Source: Lysobacter auxotrophicus
GTDB taxonomy: Bacteria; Pseudomonadota; Gammaproteobacteria; Xanthomonadales; Xanthomonadaceae
DNA: 64,000 nt
Reading direction: 5' to 3'
NCBI RefSeq assembly: GCF_027924565.1
Contig: NZ_AP027041.1
Span: forward strand, 1,612,001-1,676,000
The translations under genes and the position numbers were made by a program. Below the pieces are notes generated by a model. It was not told where the DNA came from. It worked only from the letters and a program-made list of their open reading frames with translations, and made no database searches. Positions 37,388 to 48,400 of the stretch are shown one piece after another. Numbering within the stretch: position 1 is the first letter of the stretch; the number at the start of each line of letters is the position of its first letter.

Positions 37388-38113
37388 ATGATGCGCGGCT
37401 TGGCAGTCTCGACGTTGCTTGCGGCATGTGTGGTGGTCGCACCTGACGCGTTCGCGCAGGAGGAAGGCGGGCGTTTCCTCGGCGACCGGATCCTGCGCTG
37501 CGAATCCAAGGACGGCGAAGACAACCTCTGCCCGGCCGACATCCGCGGCGGCGTGCGCCTGTTGCGCACGCTCTCGCGCACCGACTGCGACGAGAACAAG
37601 ACCTGGGGCGTCAGCTCCGCCGGCGTCTGGGTGAAGGACGGCTGCCGCGGCGATTTCGTGCTCGGCTACGGCGGCAGCGTGGGCGGCGGCACCGGTTCGC
37701 GCGTGATGCGCTGCGAATCCAAGGGCAATCGCTGGACGCACTGCCCGTCCGAAACGCGCGCCGGCGTCGAGCTGGTCCGGCAGCTTTCCAAGAACCCGTG
37801 CATGCGCGGCCAGAACTGGGGCGCCGACGCCCGCGGCGTGTGGGTGTCGGGCGGTTGCCGGGCCGAATTCCGCATGATGGTCGACGTCGCCAACGAAGCG
37901 CCCCGCGAGATCGTGCGCTGCGATTCGGTCGACAAACGCCCGCGCCATTGCCCCATCGACACCAAGGGCGGCGTGCGCGTGTTCCGCCAGCTGTCGCGCG
38001 CGGCCTGCGTGGAAGGCCGCAGCTGGGGCGTGGACGACAACGGCATCTGGGTCGAGGACGGCTGCCGCGCGGAGTTCGAGATCCACCAGAAGCCGCAGCA
38101 ATCCGGCGGCTGA
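37388..38113 (+). CDS. Secreted protein with three DUF3011 repeats (first of two paralogs)
   Basis: A 241-residue exported protein: signal peptide to about residue 24 (DAFAQ), then three copies of a ~57-residue DUF3011 unit at about 34-95, 103-160 and 173-232. Each unit has four Cys in the same pattern (RCES..., C, a third C, then WV..GCR.[ED]F) and a TWG/NWG/SWG motif, consistent with two disulfides per unit in the periplasm. The function of DUF3011 is not known to me. The ATG at 37388 (MMRG) gives a proper signal peptide; an earlier in-frame start at 37364 adds 8 residues. A paralog of the same design follows 90 bases downstream. Confidence 0.85.
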   Translation: MMRGLAVSTLLAACVVVAPDAFAQEEGGRFLGDRILRCESKDGEDNLCPADIRGGVRLLRTLSRTDCDENKTWGVSSAGVWVKDGCRGDFVLGYGGSVGGGTGSRVMRCESKGNRWTHCPSETRAGVELVRQLSKNPCMRGQNWGADARGVWVSGGCRAEFRMMVDVANEAPREIVRCDSVDKRPRHCPIDTKGGVRVFRQLSRAACVEGRSWGVDDNGIWVEDGCRAEFEIHQKPQQSGG

Positions 38114-38203
38114 ACCGCCGTGATCCGGGCCCGCCCGGTGCGGCCCCCGTTAAGCCTCGCGCGTTAGTCTGAGAAAAATTCTCATCGCACGCAGGGGGCT
38201 TCG

Positions 38204-38983
38204 ATGATCGCGCAATCGCTCAGGGCTTTTGGCTTCTTGTCCGTCCTCGCCGTCGGCGCGCTCTGGGCGCAGGCCGCGCAGGCACAGGTGGATGCGCAGC
38301 GTTACGGCTCGGACCGGACCGTGCGCTGCGATTCCAACGACAGCCGCCTGCATCGCTGCAATGCCGACACGCGCGGCGGTGTGCAACTGCTCCGGCAGGT
38401 GTCTAAGGCCTCGTGCATCGAGGGCCGCACCTGGGGCTACGACCGCTCGGGCATCTGGGTCAACAACGGATGCCGGGCGGAATTCGCGCTCGGTCGCGAC
38501 AACGGCTGGGGTAACGGCTGGGGTAACGGCGGTGGCGGTGGCGATGGCCGCACCGTCCGCTGCGATTCCAACGACAACCGCTATCGGCAGTGCGCCATCG
38601 ACGGCCGCGGCGCGACGCTCGTTCGCCGGTACTCCAAGTCCGCCTGCGTCGAAGGCCGCAGCTGGGGCGTGGGCCGCGGTTTCGTCTGGGTGGACAACGG
38701 ATGCCGCGCCGAATTCGCGACCGGCTACGGCGGCGGCTGGGGCGGTGGCAACGGCGGCGGGCACGGCGGTGGCTGGAATGGCCCCGGCGGCGGCAACGTC
38801 CAGACGCTCTACTGCGGCTCCGACGACCATCGTGAACGCCGCTGCAACGTCACCATCCGCCGTGATGCGCGCCTGGTCCGCCAGGCCTCGAAGTCCGCCT
38901 GCATCGAAGGCCGCAGTTGGGGCTGGGACCGCAATGGCGTCTGGGTAAGCAACGGCTGCCGCGGCGACTTCCAGGTGCGCTAG
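38204..38983 (+). CDS. Secreted protein with three DUF3011 repeats and glycine-rich linkers (second paralog)
   Basis: A 259-residue paralog of the preceding protein. A signal peptide (to about QAAQAQ, residue 28) is followed by three DUF3011 units at about 38-97, 113-168 and 198-257, again with four Cys each and the EGR[ST]WG motif. Here the units are joined by Gly/Trp/Asn-rich linkers (NGWGNGWGNGGGGG; GGGWGGGNGGGHGGG), absent from the first paralog. The linkers look flexible and surface-type. The ATG at 38204 follows AGGGGG. Function unknown; the tandem pair probably arose by duplication. Confidence 0.85.
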   Translation: MIAQSLRAFGFLSVLAVGALWAQAAQAQVDAQRYGSDRTVRCDSNDSRLHRCNADTRGGVQLLRQVSKASCIEGRTWGYDRSGIWVNNGCRAEFALGRDNGWGNGWGNGGGGGDGRTVRCDSNDNRYRQCAIDGRGATLVRRYSKSACVEGRSWGVGRGFVWVDNGCRAEFATGYGGGWGGGNGGGHGGGWNGPGGGNVQTLYCGSDDHRERRCNVTIRRDARLVRQASKSACIEGRSWGWDRNGVWVSNGCRGDFQVR

Positions 38984-39091
38984 GCCGCAAACGCGAGCAC
39001 GCGGAAACGAACGAGTGGCCGGCCGCTCGTTCTGGTTCCCGTTCACCCGCTCCGGGCGGTGGCGCTGCGCAGCGGCCTGTAAACTGGCCGC

Positions 39092-40150
39092 ATGAACACC
39101 AACGCCATAGATTTCGACCGCTACGACCGCATCCGTCCGATCCGCTGGACCGGAGACGCCCTCGAACTGCTGGACCAGCGCAAGCTGCCGTTCGTGGTGG
39201 AATACGTCACCTGCGCCGACAGCGACGCCGTCGCCGCGGCGATCCACGCGCTCACCGTGCGCGGCGCACCGGCCATCGGCATCGCTGCTGCCTGGGGCGT
39301 GGTGCTCGCCTCGCGCACGATTGAAGCAAACGACGGCCGGGAAGCGGCTGCGAAGCTCGAACCCGCGCTGCAACGCCTCAACGCCGCCCGTCCCACCGCG
39401 GTGAACCTCGCCTGGGCGCTGGCGCGCATGCGCCGCGTGCTCGCCGTCGCTGGCAGCGACTGGCGCGAGGTGCTCGAACGCGAGGCGCAGGCCATCGCCG
39501 ACGAAGACCTCGCCGCCAATCGCCGCATGGGCGCGCTCGGCGCCGCGCTGATTCCGCCGGGCAGCGGCGTGCTCACGCACTGCAACACCGGTTCGCTGGC
39601 GACCGCGGGCTTCGGCACGGCGCTGGGCGTCATCCGCGCGGGCGTGGCCGAAGGCCGCATCGACAAGGTGTTCGCCGGCGAAACGCGCCCGTGGCTGCAG
39701 GGCGCGCGCCTGACGGTGTGGGAACTCCAGCAGGACGGCATCTCGCCCACGCTGATCGCCGACGCCGCCGCCTCGCACCTGATGAAGTCCGGCGACGTGC
39801 AGTGGGTGGTCGTCGGCGCCGACCGCATCTGCGCCAACGGCGATACCGCCAACAAGATCGGCACCTACCAGCTCGCCATCGCCGCCCGCCATCACGGGTT
39901 GAAGTTCATGGTCGTCGCGCCGTCGTCCACGGTCGACATGGAAACGCCTTCGGGCGATGCCATCCACATCGAGGAGCGCGATCCCGGCGAGCTGTTCGCC
40001 GTGGGCGGCATGCGCACGGCGGCCGAGGAAATCGGCGCCTGGAACCCCGTCTTCGACGTGACGCCGCATGAGCTGATCGACGCCATCGTGACCGAGCGCG
40101 GCGTCATCGAGCGCCCGGACGAAGCGGCGATGAGGGCGGCGTTTGGTTGA
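39092..40150 (+). CDS. mtnA: S-methyl-5-thioribose-1-phosphate isomerase
   Basis: Converts methylthioribose-1-phosphate to methylthioribulose-1-phosphate in methionine salvage. 352 residues of the MtnA/eIF2B-alpha-like fold. Motifs: [18 protein letters not shown], the catalytic Cys in [39 protein letters not shown], and the catalytic Asp in [20 protein letters not shown]. The [11 protein letters not shown] block near the end is also typical. The ATG at 39092 gives the usual length. No other salvage gene is adjacent, so it stands alone before gyrA. Confidence 0.95.
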   Translation: MNTNAIDFDRYDRIRPIRWTGDALELLDQRKLPFVVEYVTCADSDAVAAAIHALTVRGAPAIGIAAAWGVVLASRTIEANDGREAAAKLEPALQRLNAARPTAVNLAWALARMRRVLAVAGSDWREVLEREAQAIADEDLAANRRMGALGAALIPPGSGVLTHCNTGSLATAGFGTALGVIRAGVAEGRIDKVFAGETRPWLQGARLTVWELQQDGISPTLIADAAASHLMKSGDVQWVVVGADRICANGDTANKIGTYQLAIAARHHGLKFMVVAPSSTVDMETPSGDAIHIEERDPGELFAVGGMRTAAEEIGAWNPVFDVTPHELIDAIVTERGVIERPDEAAMRAAFG

Positions 40151-40535
40151 TCGTCGACCGCCCCGTTCCTGACGGGAGAGGGTCGGCGCAGGTGGCGTTG
40201 GCCAAGCGCACCTGATCGCCTACCAGCGCGGCCGTGACCGCAAGCCCCCGCATGCGCATCGGTGCATGGCGGGAGCTTTCGCCGTGCGCGGGCCTCGCCT
40301 CGCCGGCAACACCGCGCCTGATGCGCGGAAAACCGGCCGATTGCTTCGCAAGTCATTGTTTCTGCCCAAGAAACGGGTGTCTCGAAACCCCGTTCCGTGC
40401 TATCATTTCCTGTCGATCCGACACCGCCCGCAGCGGACTGGAACGCCAGCCCGCAAGGGGTGTTTTGCGGCTGAAACTTCGTGCTGAGCGAACCGCCGGT
40501 TCGGCCGCGCGCAAACAAACAAACACGGAAACCCG
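40151..40535 (+). promoter_or_regulatory. 385-base gap with the probable gyrA promoter
   Basis: No gene seen. A -10-like TATCAT is at 40401-40406 with a weak -35 (TGTCTC, 40378-40383, 17-base spacing), which would give a leader of about 125 bases before the gyrA ATG. The leader is otherwise unremarkable. This promoter call is tentative. Confidence 0.35.
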
Positions 40536-43229
<2,694 letters not shown>

Positions 43230-43254
43230 TCCAACGCGTTACGGCATCAACAGG

Positions 43255-43283
43255 AACGCCGCCTTCGGGCGGCGTTTTTGTTT
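43255..43283 (+). terminator. Rho-independent terminator after gyrA
   Basis: A 9-bp perfect stem (AACGCCGCC / GGCGGCGTT, 43255-43263 and 43268-43276) with a TTCG loop, followed by TTTTGTTT. It lies 26 bases after the gyrA stop. Confidence 0.92.
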
Positions 43284-43335
43284 GGTGCAGTCGCAGGCGC
43301 GGCCGCGGTCGCCGTCGCCGTCGCCGTGGTTCTAG

Positions 43336-43446
43336 CCCGTCATCCCGGCGAAGGCCGGGACCCAGGCCGACACGCCTTCCGAAAGGCCGTGGGATTGCAC
43401 GTCACGCGTCGCATGCCTGGGTCCCGGTTTTCGCCGGGATGACGGG
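43336..43446. repeat. CGTCATCCCGG-family paired inverted repeat, copy 1
   Basis: A 111-bp element. The left arm (CCCGTCATCCCGGCGAAGGC then CGGGACCCAGGC) is matched by an inverted right arm (GCCTGGGTCCCGG ... CGCCGGGATGACGGG) with about 50 bases between. It lies in the convergent gap between gyrA and the MOSC gene, after a short GCCGTC microsatellite (43304-43325). Confidence 0.85.
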
Positions 43447-43475
43447 AAAGCGGATGGAGTGAAACGCCGCTGCGC

Positions 43476-44270
43476 CTACCCCAACACCCGCACCGCATCT
43501 CCACGGCGCACCACGCCGAACGACCGCGGAATCAGATGCCGCCCGAACGTCACGCCGGCGTCGAACCGCCTGTAACCGGTCAGCGTCTTCAACGGTTGGC
43601 CGTCGTGCGACCGGCGCCCCGTCGCCGGATCGATGTTGACGAAGTTGCAGCGCGTGCAGTCCTTCGCCACATCGAATTCCAGCTCGCCGATCGCGATCCG
43701 CGTCCACGCATCTTCGGCGTGTGGCTCGTCGACATCGACCACGAAATTCGGGCGGAAGCGCGTCATCGACACCGGCACGTCGAGCTGCGAATTGAGCCGG
43801 TCCAGCGAACCGCGGCCCAGCAGCATGATCGGGAAGCTGTCCGCGAAGCCGACGATGTCGCCCTCGCGTGCGAACGTCGGATCGACCTGCCGCAGTACGG
43901 TGTCGTCCATGTAGACCAGCCGCACGGCGCTGCCGAGATAGCGGCTGAGCCAGTCCCCGGCATCGTCGGATGCGAACGTCGCGCCGACCGGCTTCTTCCA
44001 GATTTCCACCACGGAATGTTCTGAGGGCGCCGGGAGGGGCACGGAAAGCGTCGGCATGCCGGGCGCGTCGAACGTCAGCCCATTGTCCGCAGGGCGCGCG
44101 CGCAGCAGCGTGAGTTCCGGAAACTGGCGACCGGTGACGAAGCGACCATCGGCGTCGACGATCATCCAGCGGCGGTCGCCGGCGAGTCCGCGCGATTCCA
44201 CCCGCGCTTCCTCCAGCGCCAGCGGCGCGCACGACTTCACGGGGTACAGGTACAGGTCGCTCAGCTTCAT
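43476..44270 (-). CDS. MOSC-domain protein (YcbX-like, no ferredoxin domain)
   Basis: A 264-residue protein with an N-terminal MOSC beta-barrel domain (MKLSDLYLYPVKSCAPLALE, GLAGDRRWMIVDADGRFVTG) and a MOSC domain (~105-262) with FPIMLLGRGSLDRLNSQL, FRPNFVVDV and the conserved Cys motif CTRCNFVNIDPATG that in this superfamily contacts the molybdenum cofactor. E. coli YcbX has a C-terminal 2Fe-2S ferredoxin domain; this protein ends before it, like mARC-type and other short members. It may reduce N-hydroxylated compounds with a separate redox partner. The ATG at 44270 is preferred over one four codons earlier. Confidence 0.9.
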   Translation of the reverse strand: MKLSDLYLYPVKSCAPLALEEARVESRGLAGDRRWMIVDADGRFVTGRQFPELTLLRARPADNGLTFDAPGMPTLSVPLPAPSEHSVVEIWKKPVGATFASDDAGDWLSRYLGSAVRLVYMDDTVLRQVDPTFAREGDIVGFADSFPIMLLGRGSLDRLNSQLDVPVSMTRFRPNFVVDVDEPHAEDAWTRIAIGELEFDVAKDCTRCNFVNIDPATGRRSHDGQPLKTLTGYRRFDAGVTFGRHLIPRSFGVVRRGDAVRVLG

Positions 44271-44330
44271 GTCGGATCGCACGCGCGGGGACGCCGCATC
44301 GTGACCGCCGCGGGCGCGGCGGTAAAGCCG

Positions 44331-45329
44331 TCAGGCGTGCGGCAGGCGACGCAGCACGTCCGCGAGCACGGTCTCGACCGGCAACTGCGCGAGGTCGGAC
44401 ACCTGGATCGCCTCGAAGGCGCGCATGCGGATGCCGGTGCGCTCGACCGACGTGTGCGAACCGAACAACGCCAACCCCGGGACGCCGAGCGCCGCCGCGA
44501 GGTGGGTCGGCCCCGTGTCGTTGCCCACGACGAACGCTGCGCGCTGCAGCACGCCGGCGAGCGCGAACCAGTCCAGAAAGCCGCCGTCCGGTCGGGTCAG
44601 CACGTGGCAGGGCAGGCTGCGGGCGAGTTCGAGTTCGTCCGGCCCCGGCACGACGACGACCGCATGCCCGAGCTCGCCCAGGCGCCGGGCGAGAGCGGCA
44701 TGGCCGGGCCAGCGCTTGTGCGCGTGCCGCGCGGCGCTGCCCGGGATCAGGACGATGTAGTCCGAAGGCACGCCCGCGCCGGCGAGCAGGGCGCCGGCGT
44801 CCTCGGCCATCCACGCCGGGTCCGGGGCGTCGGCATGGCGGACCCGGATGCCGGCCTGCGCCAGCATCCACGCGTAGGCCAGGCGGTCGGGCGTGCCGCT
44901 GCCCGACGGATTGTGCTTGCGCAGCCACTGGGGCGTTTCCGGCATCAGCCGGCGGTAGAGCGCGGTGCGGTCGCTGCCCTGCAGGTCGTAGACGCGCTCG
45001 AAGCCGCGCTCGCGCAAGGTGCGCAGCAGCGACAGGTTGCGGCCGAGTTGCAGCAGCGGGGCGCGCGGATCGGCGATCACCTCGTCCACGTGCGGGCAGC
45101 GCGACATCAGCCGCGTGTAGGGCGAGGAGGCGAGCAGGGCGATGTGCCGGTCGCGATGGTGCTCGCGAAGATCGCGCAGCGCGCCGTCGGCCTGCAGCAG
45201 GTCGCCGAATGCACCGTGGCGGATGACGAGCACCGGACTTCGGGTTCGCGCGGCGTCGTCCGGAACGGCGGCCGGGTGCGCCGGCGGTTCGGTTTCGGCG
45301 ATGGCAGGACGCGGTACGTCGCGCGACAT
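44331..45329 (-). CDS. Glycosyltransferase family 9 (heptosyltransferase-like)
   Basis: A 332-residue GT9 enzyme with two Rossmann halves: VLVIRHGAFGDLLQADGALR at the N-terminal half, VYDLQGSDRTALYRRL, then IVLIPGSAARHAHKRWPGHA and FVVGNDTGPTHLAAALGVPG, which is the nucleotide-sugar site. GT9 enzymes add heptose to the lipopolysaccharide inner core from ADP-heptose; this one is not clearly WaaC, WaaF or WaaQ and stands apart from other LPS genes here. The ATG at 45329 is used; about 30 N-terminal residues look disordered. It is divergent from the alpha-2-macroglobulin gene with about 150 bases between. Confidence 0.9.
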   Translation of the reverse strand: MSRDVPRPAIAETEPPAHPAAVPDDAARTRSPVLVIRHGAFGDLLQADGALRDLREHHRDRHIALLASSPYTRLMSRCPHVDEVIADPRAPLLQLGRNLSLLRTLRERGFERVYDLQGSDRTALYRRLMPETPQWLRKHNPSGSGTPDRLAYAWMLAQAGIRVRHADAPDPAWMAEDAGALLAGAGVPSDYIVLIPGSAARHAHKRWPGHAALARRLGELGHAVVVVPGPDELELARSLPCHVLTRPDGGFLDWFALAGVLQRAAFVVGNDTGPTHLAAALGVPGLALFGSHTSVERTGIRMRAFEAIQVSDLAQLPVETVLADVLRRLPHA

Positions 45330-45447
45330 GCAGTGGGTCGGGAAAGTCGAGGCGGCCGATGATCGCACACGCCATGTGACAACCCCGACAGGCGTTCCGG
45401 CCCGCTGTGCACGGCGTCCGGCCGGCGAAGTTTTCGTGGCCGGAATC

Positions 45448-45453
45448 TATACT
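45448..45453 (+). promoter_or_regulatory. Possible -10 element for the alpha-2-macroglobulin gene
   Basis: TATACT, 23 bases before the ATG at 45477, with GGGGAGA in between as ribosome site. I see no clear -35 hexamer at the right distance. If used, the leader would be very short (about 15-18 bases). Confidence 0.4.
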
Positions 45454-45476
45454 CGGCGCACCTCTGGGGAGATCGC

Positions 45477-48400
45477 ATGAAGCGCGCAGCCGAAGCATTC
45501 GTCCACGCCCGACTGGACCACGGCCGCGTGATGCGGTGGTTCGCCTTCCTTGTGCTTGCCGCCGCGTTGCTCGCCGGCTGCAAGCGCGATGCGAACGGCC
45601 AGCTTCCCGCACCGAGCGGCGAGGCGATACAGGCGAAAGCGCAAACGGTGCAGGGCTTCGCGCTGCTCGCGGCGTATCCCGACCAGAAGGGCGACGAGCA
45701 GCTCGCCATCGCGCTGGAATTCAGCAAGCCGCTGGTGGGCACGCAATCGTTCGACGAACTGATCGCCGTGACCGACAAGAACGGCGCGGTCGTCAAAGGC
45801 AGCTGGGTGCTGGCGGACGACGCGAAGGTGCTGCGTTTCCCGCACGTGGAAGCGAGCAAGGACTACGTCGTCGCGATCAAGGCCGGGCTGACCGCCGCGT
45901 CGGGCGATCGCCTCGCACAGCCGCTGCGCAAGGAGATCTACACCGGTCCGCTCGATCCGGTCGTCGGTTTCGCCTCGCAGGGCAGCGTGCTGCCGGCTCG
46001 CGAAAGCCGCGGCCTGCCGGTGGTCTCGGTCAACGTGCAGGAAGTGGACGTCGAATTCCTGCGCGTGCGCGAGAAGGAGCTGCCGAAGTTCTTCGCCGAA
46101 TACCAGCGCGGCGGGCGTCGCGGCAGTTGGGAACTGGCCAGCGAATACAGCGAGAAGACGCCGCTGGACCAGCTTGCAGAACCGGTCTACGTCAATCGTT
46201 TCGTGCTCGGCGGCAAGCCCAACGAACGCGTGCTGACCTACCTGCCGGTGCAGGACATCAAGGAACTGCAGGAACCCGGCCTGTACTTCGCGGTGATGAA
46301 GCGCGCAGGCCAGTTCCAGGACCAGTACGAGACCGCGTTCTTCACCGTCAGCGACCTCGGCCTGCACGTGCGCGCCTACAAGGACACGCTGTTCGTGCAC
46401 ACCGCATCGCTGCAAAACGGCAGCGCCGTGTCGGGCGTCGAGCTGCGCATCCTGGACTCGCGCGGCGAGCCGGTGATGAAGGCCGAAACCGACGGCAACG
46501 GCAACGCGCTGCTGAAGTACAAGCTCGATGCCGCCTACGTGCTGGTCGCGAGCAAGGGCCGCGACGTCTCGATGCTGCCGTTCAACCAGCCGGCGCTGGA
46601 CCTGTCGGAGTTCGCCGTCAGCGGGCGCGAGCAGGCGTGGTTCGACGTGTTCGCCTGGTCCGGTCGCGATCTGTACCGGCCGGGCGAAACGGTGCGCTTG
46701 TCGGCGCTGCTGCGCGACCAGGACGGCAATCCGGTCGCGGCGAAAACGGGCAAGGCGCCGCAGCCGGTGTTCCTGCGTTACGTGCAGCCGGACGGCAAGA
46801 CCTTCCTGGAAACGCGCCTGCAGCCCGACGCGCAGGGTTACGTGCGCCACGAGCAGGTCATTCCGGTGGACGCCGCGACCGGCCGCTGGCGCGTGGAATT
46901 CCGCACCGATCCGGGCAGCAAGGACGCCGTGCAGGGCATGACGCTGCGCGTGGAGGAATTCCTCCCGGAACGCCTCAAGCTCGACCTCGATGCGCAGCCG
47001 GTGCTCAAGCCGGGCGAAGCGCTGAACCTGCGCGTCGACGGCGCGTACCTGTACGGCGCGCCCGCCGCGGGCAACCGCTTCACCGCGAAGCTTGCCGTGG
47101 CCATCGAGCAGCATCCGCTCGAGCAGCTGCCCGGCTGGTTCTTCGGCGATCCCACGCTGTCGCTGCCGAAGGAAGCCGCCGACGTCGTCGATACCGAACT
47201 CGACGCGCAGGGCAAGCTCGAGCAGGAGATCGCGCTGCCGGACGAAGCCAAACCCGTGAGCACGATCGCCGCGATCGTCACCGGCAGCGTGTACGAGACG
47301 GGCGGGCGCAGCGTCAATCGCAGCCTCAAGCGCGTGCTGTGGCCGGCCGATGCGCTGGTCGGCGTGCGTCCGTTGTTCGACGACAAGGATGGCGCCGACG
47401 CGAACGCGCGCGTCGGCTTCGAGATCGGCCGCTACGGCAGCGACGCACAGCCGCGTCCGGCGAAGGCGCTGCGCGTGACGCTGGTGCGCGAGCACCGCGA
47501 CTACCACTGGAACCACGGCGACGACGGCTGGGATTACGACTTCACCCGCCGCTACGAGGACATCGAGACGAAGACGGTCGACGTGGGCACCGCGTCGGCA
47601 CGCGTCGATTTCCCGGTCGAGTGGGGCGATTACCGCCTCGACGTGTTCGATCCGGCGACGAAACTCACCACGCGCTATCCCTTCACCGCCGGCTGGAGCT
47701 GGAACGATGAGAACCGCGGCCTGGATGCGCGCCCCGACAAGGTGAAGCTCGCGCTCGACAAGACCGCCTACCGCGCCGGCGACACGCTCAAGGTCACGCT
47801 GACGCCGCCGCATGCGGGCAAGGGCCTGCTGATGGTCGAGACCGACCGCATGCTCTACGTGCAGGATATCGACGCGAAAGCCGGCAGCACGTTCGAGATC
47901 CCGGTGACCAAGGACTGGGAGCGCCACGACGTCTACGTCACCGCGCTGGTGTTCCGCGGCGGCAGCGCGCCGAGCAGGATCACGCCGGCGCGTGCGGTGG
48001 GCGTGGCGTTCGTGCCGATGGACCGTCGCGATCGCAAGGTGGCCGTCGGCCTGTCCGTGCCGAAGCAGATGCAGCCCGAGCGCGACCTGCCGGTCACGGT
48101 GAGCGTGCCGCAGCTGGCCGGCAAGGACGCGTTCGTGACGGTCTCGGCGGTGGACGTGGGCATCCTCAACATCACGCGCTTCCCGGTGCCCGATGCCGCC
48201 GCGCACTTCTTCGCGCAGCGCCGCCTCGGCGTGGATGCGTACGACGTCTACGGTCGCGTGATCGAGAGCTTCGAAGGCAACATGGCGAAGATCCGCTTCG
48301 GTGGCGACATGGCGCTGACCGCGCTGCCGCAGGCGCGGCGCCCGACGGCGAAGGTGCAGACGGTCGACCTGTTCGCAGGTCCGGTGAAGCTCGACGCGAA

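Noticed and set aside
43304-43325. GCCGTC tandem repeat after gyrA
   Set aside because: Only about three units, non-coding, beside a terminator; too short to call phase-variable or functional.
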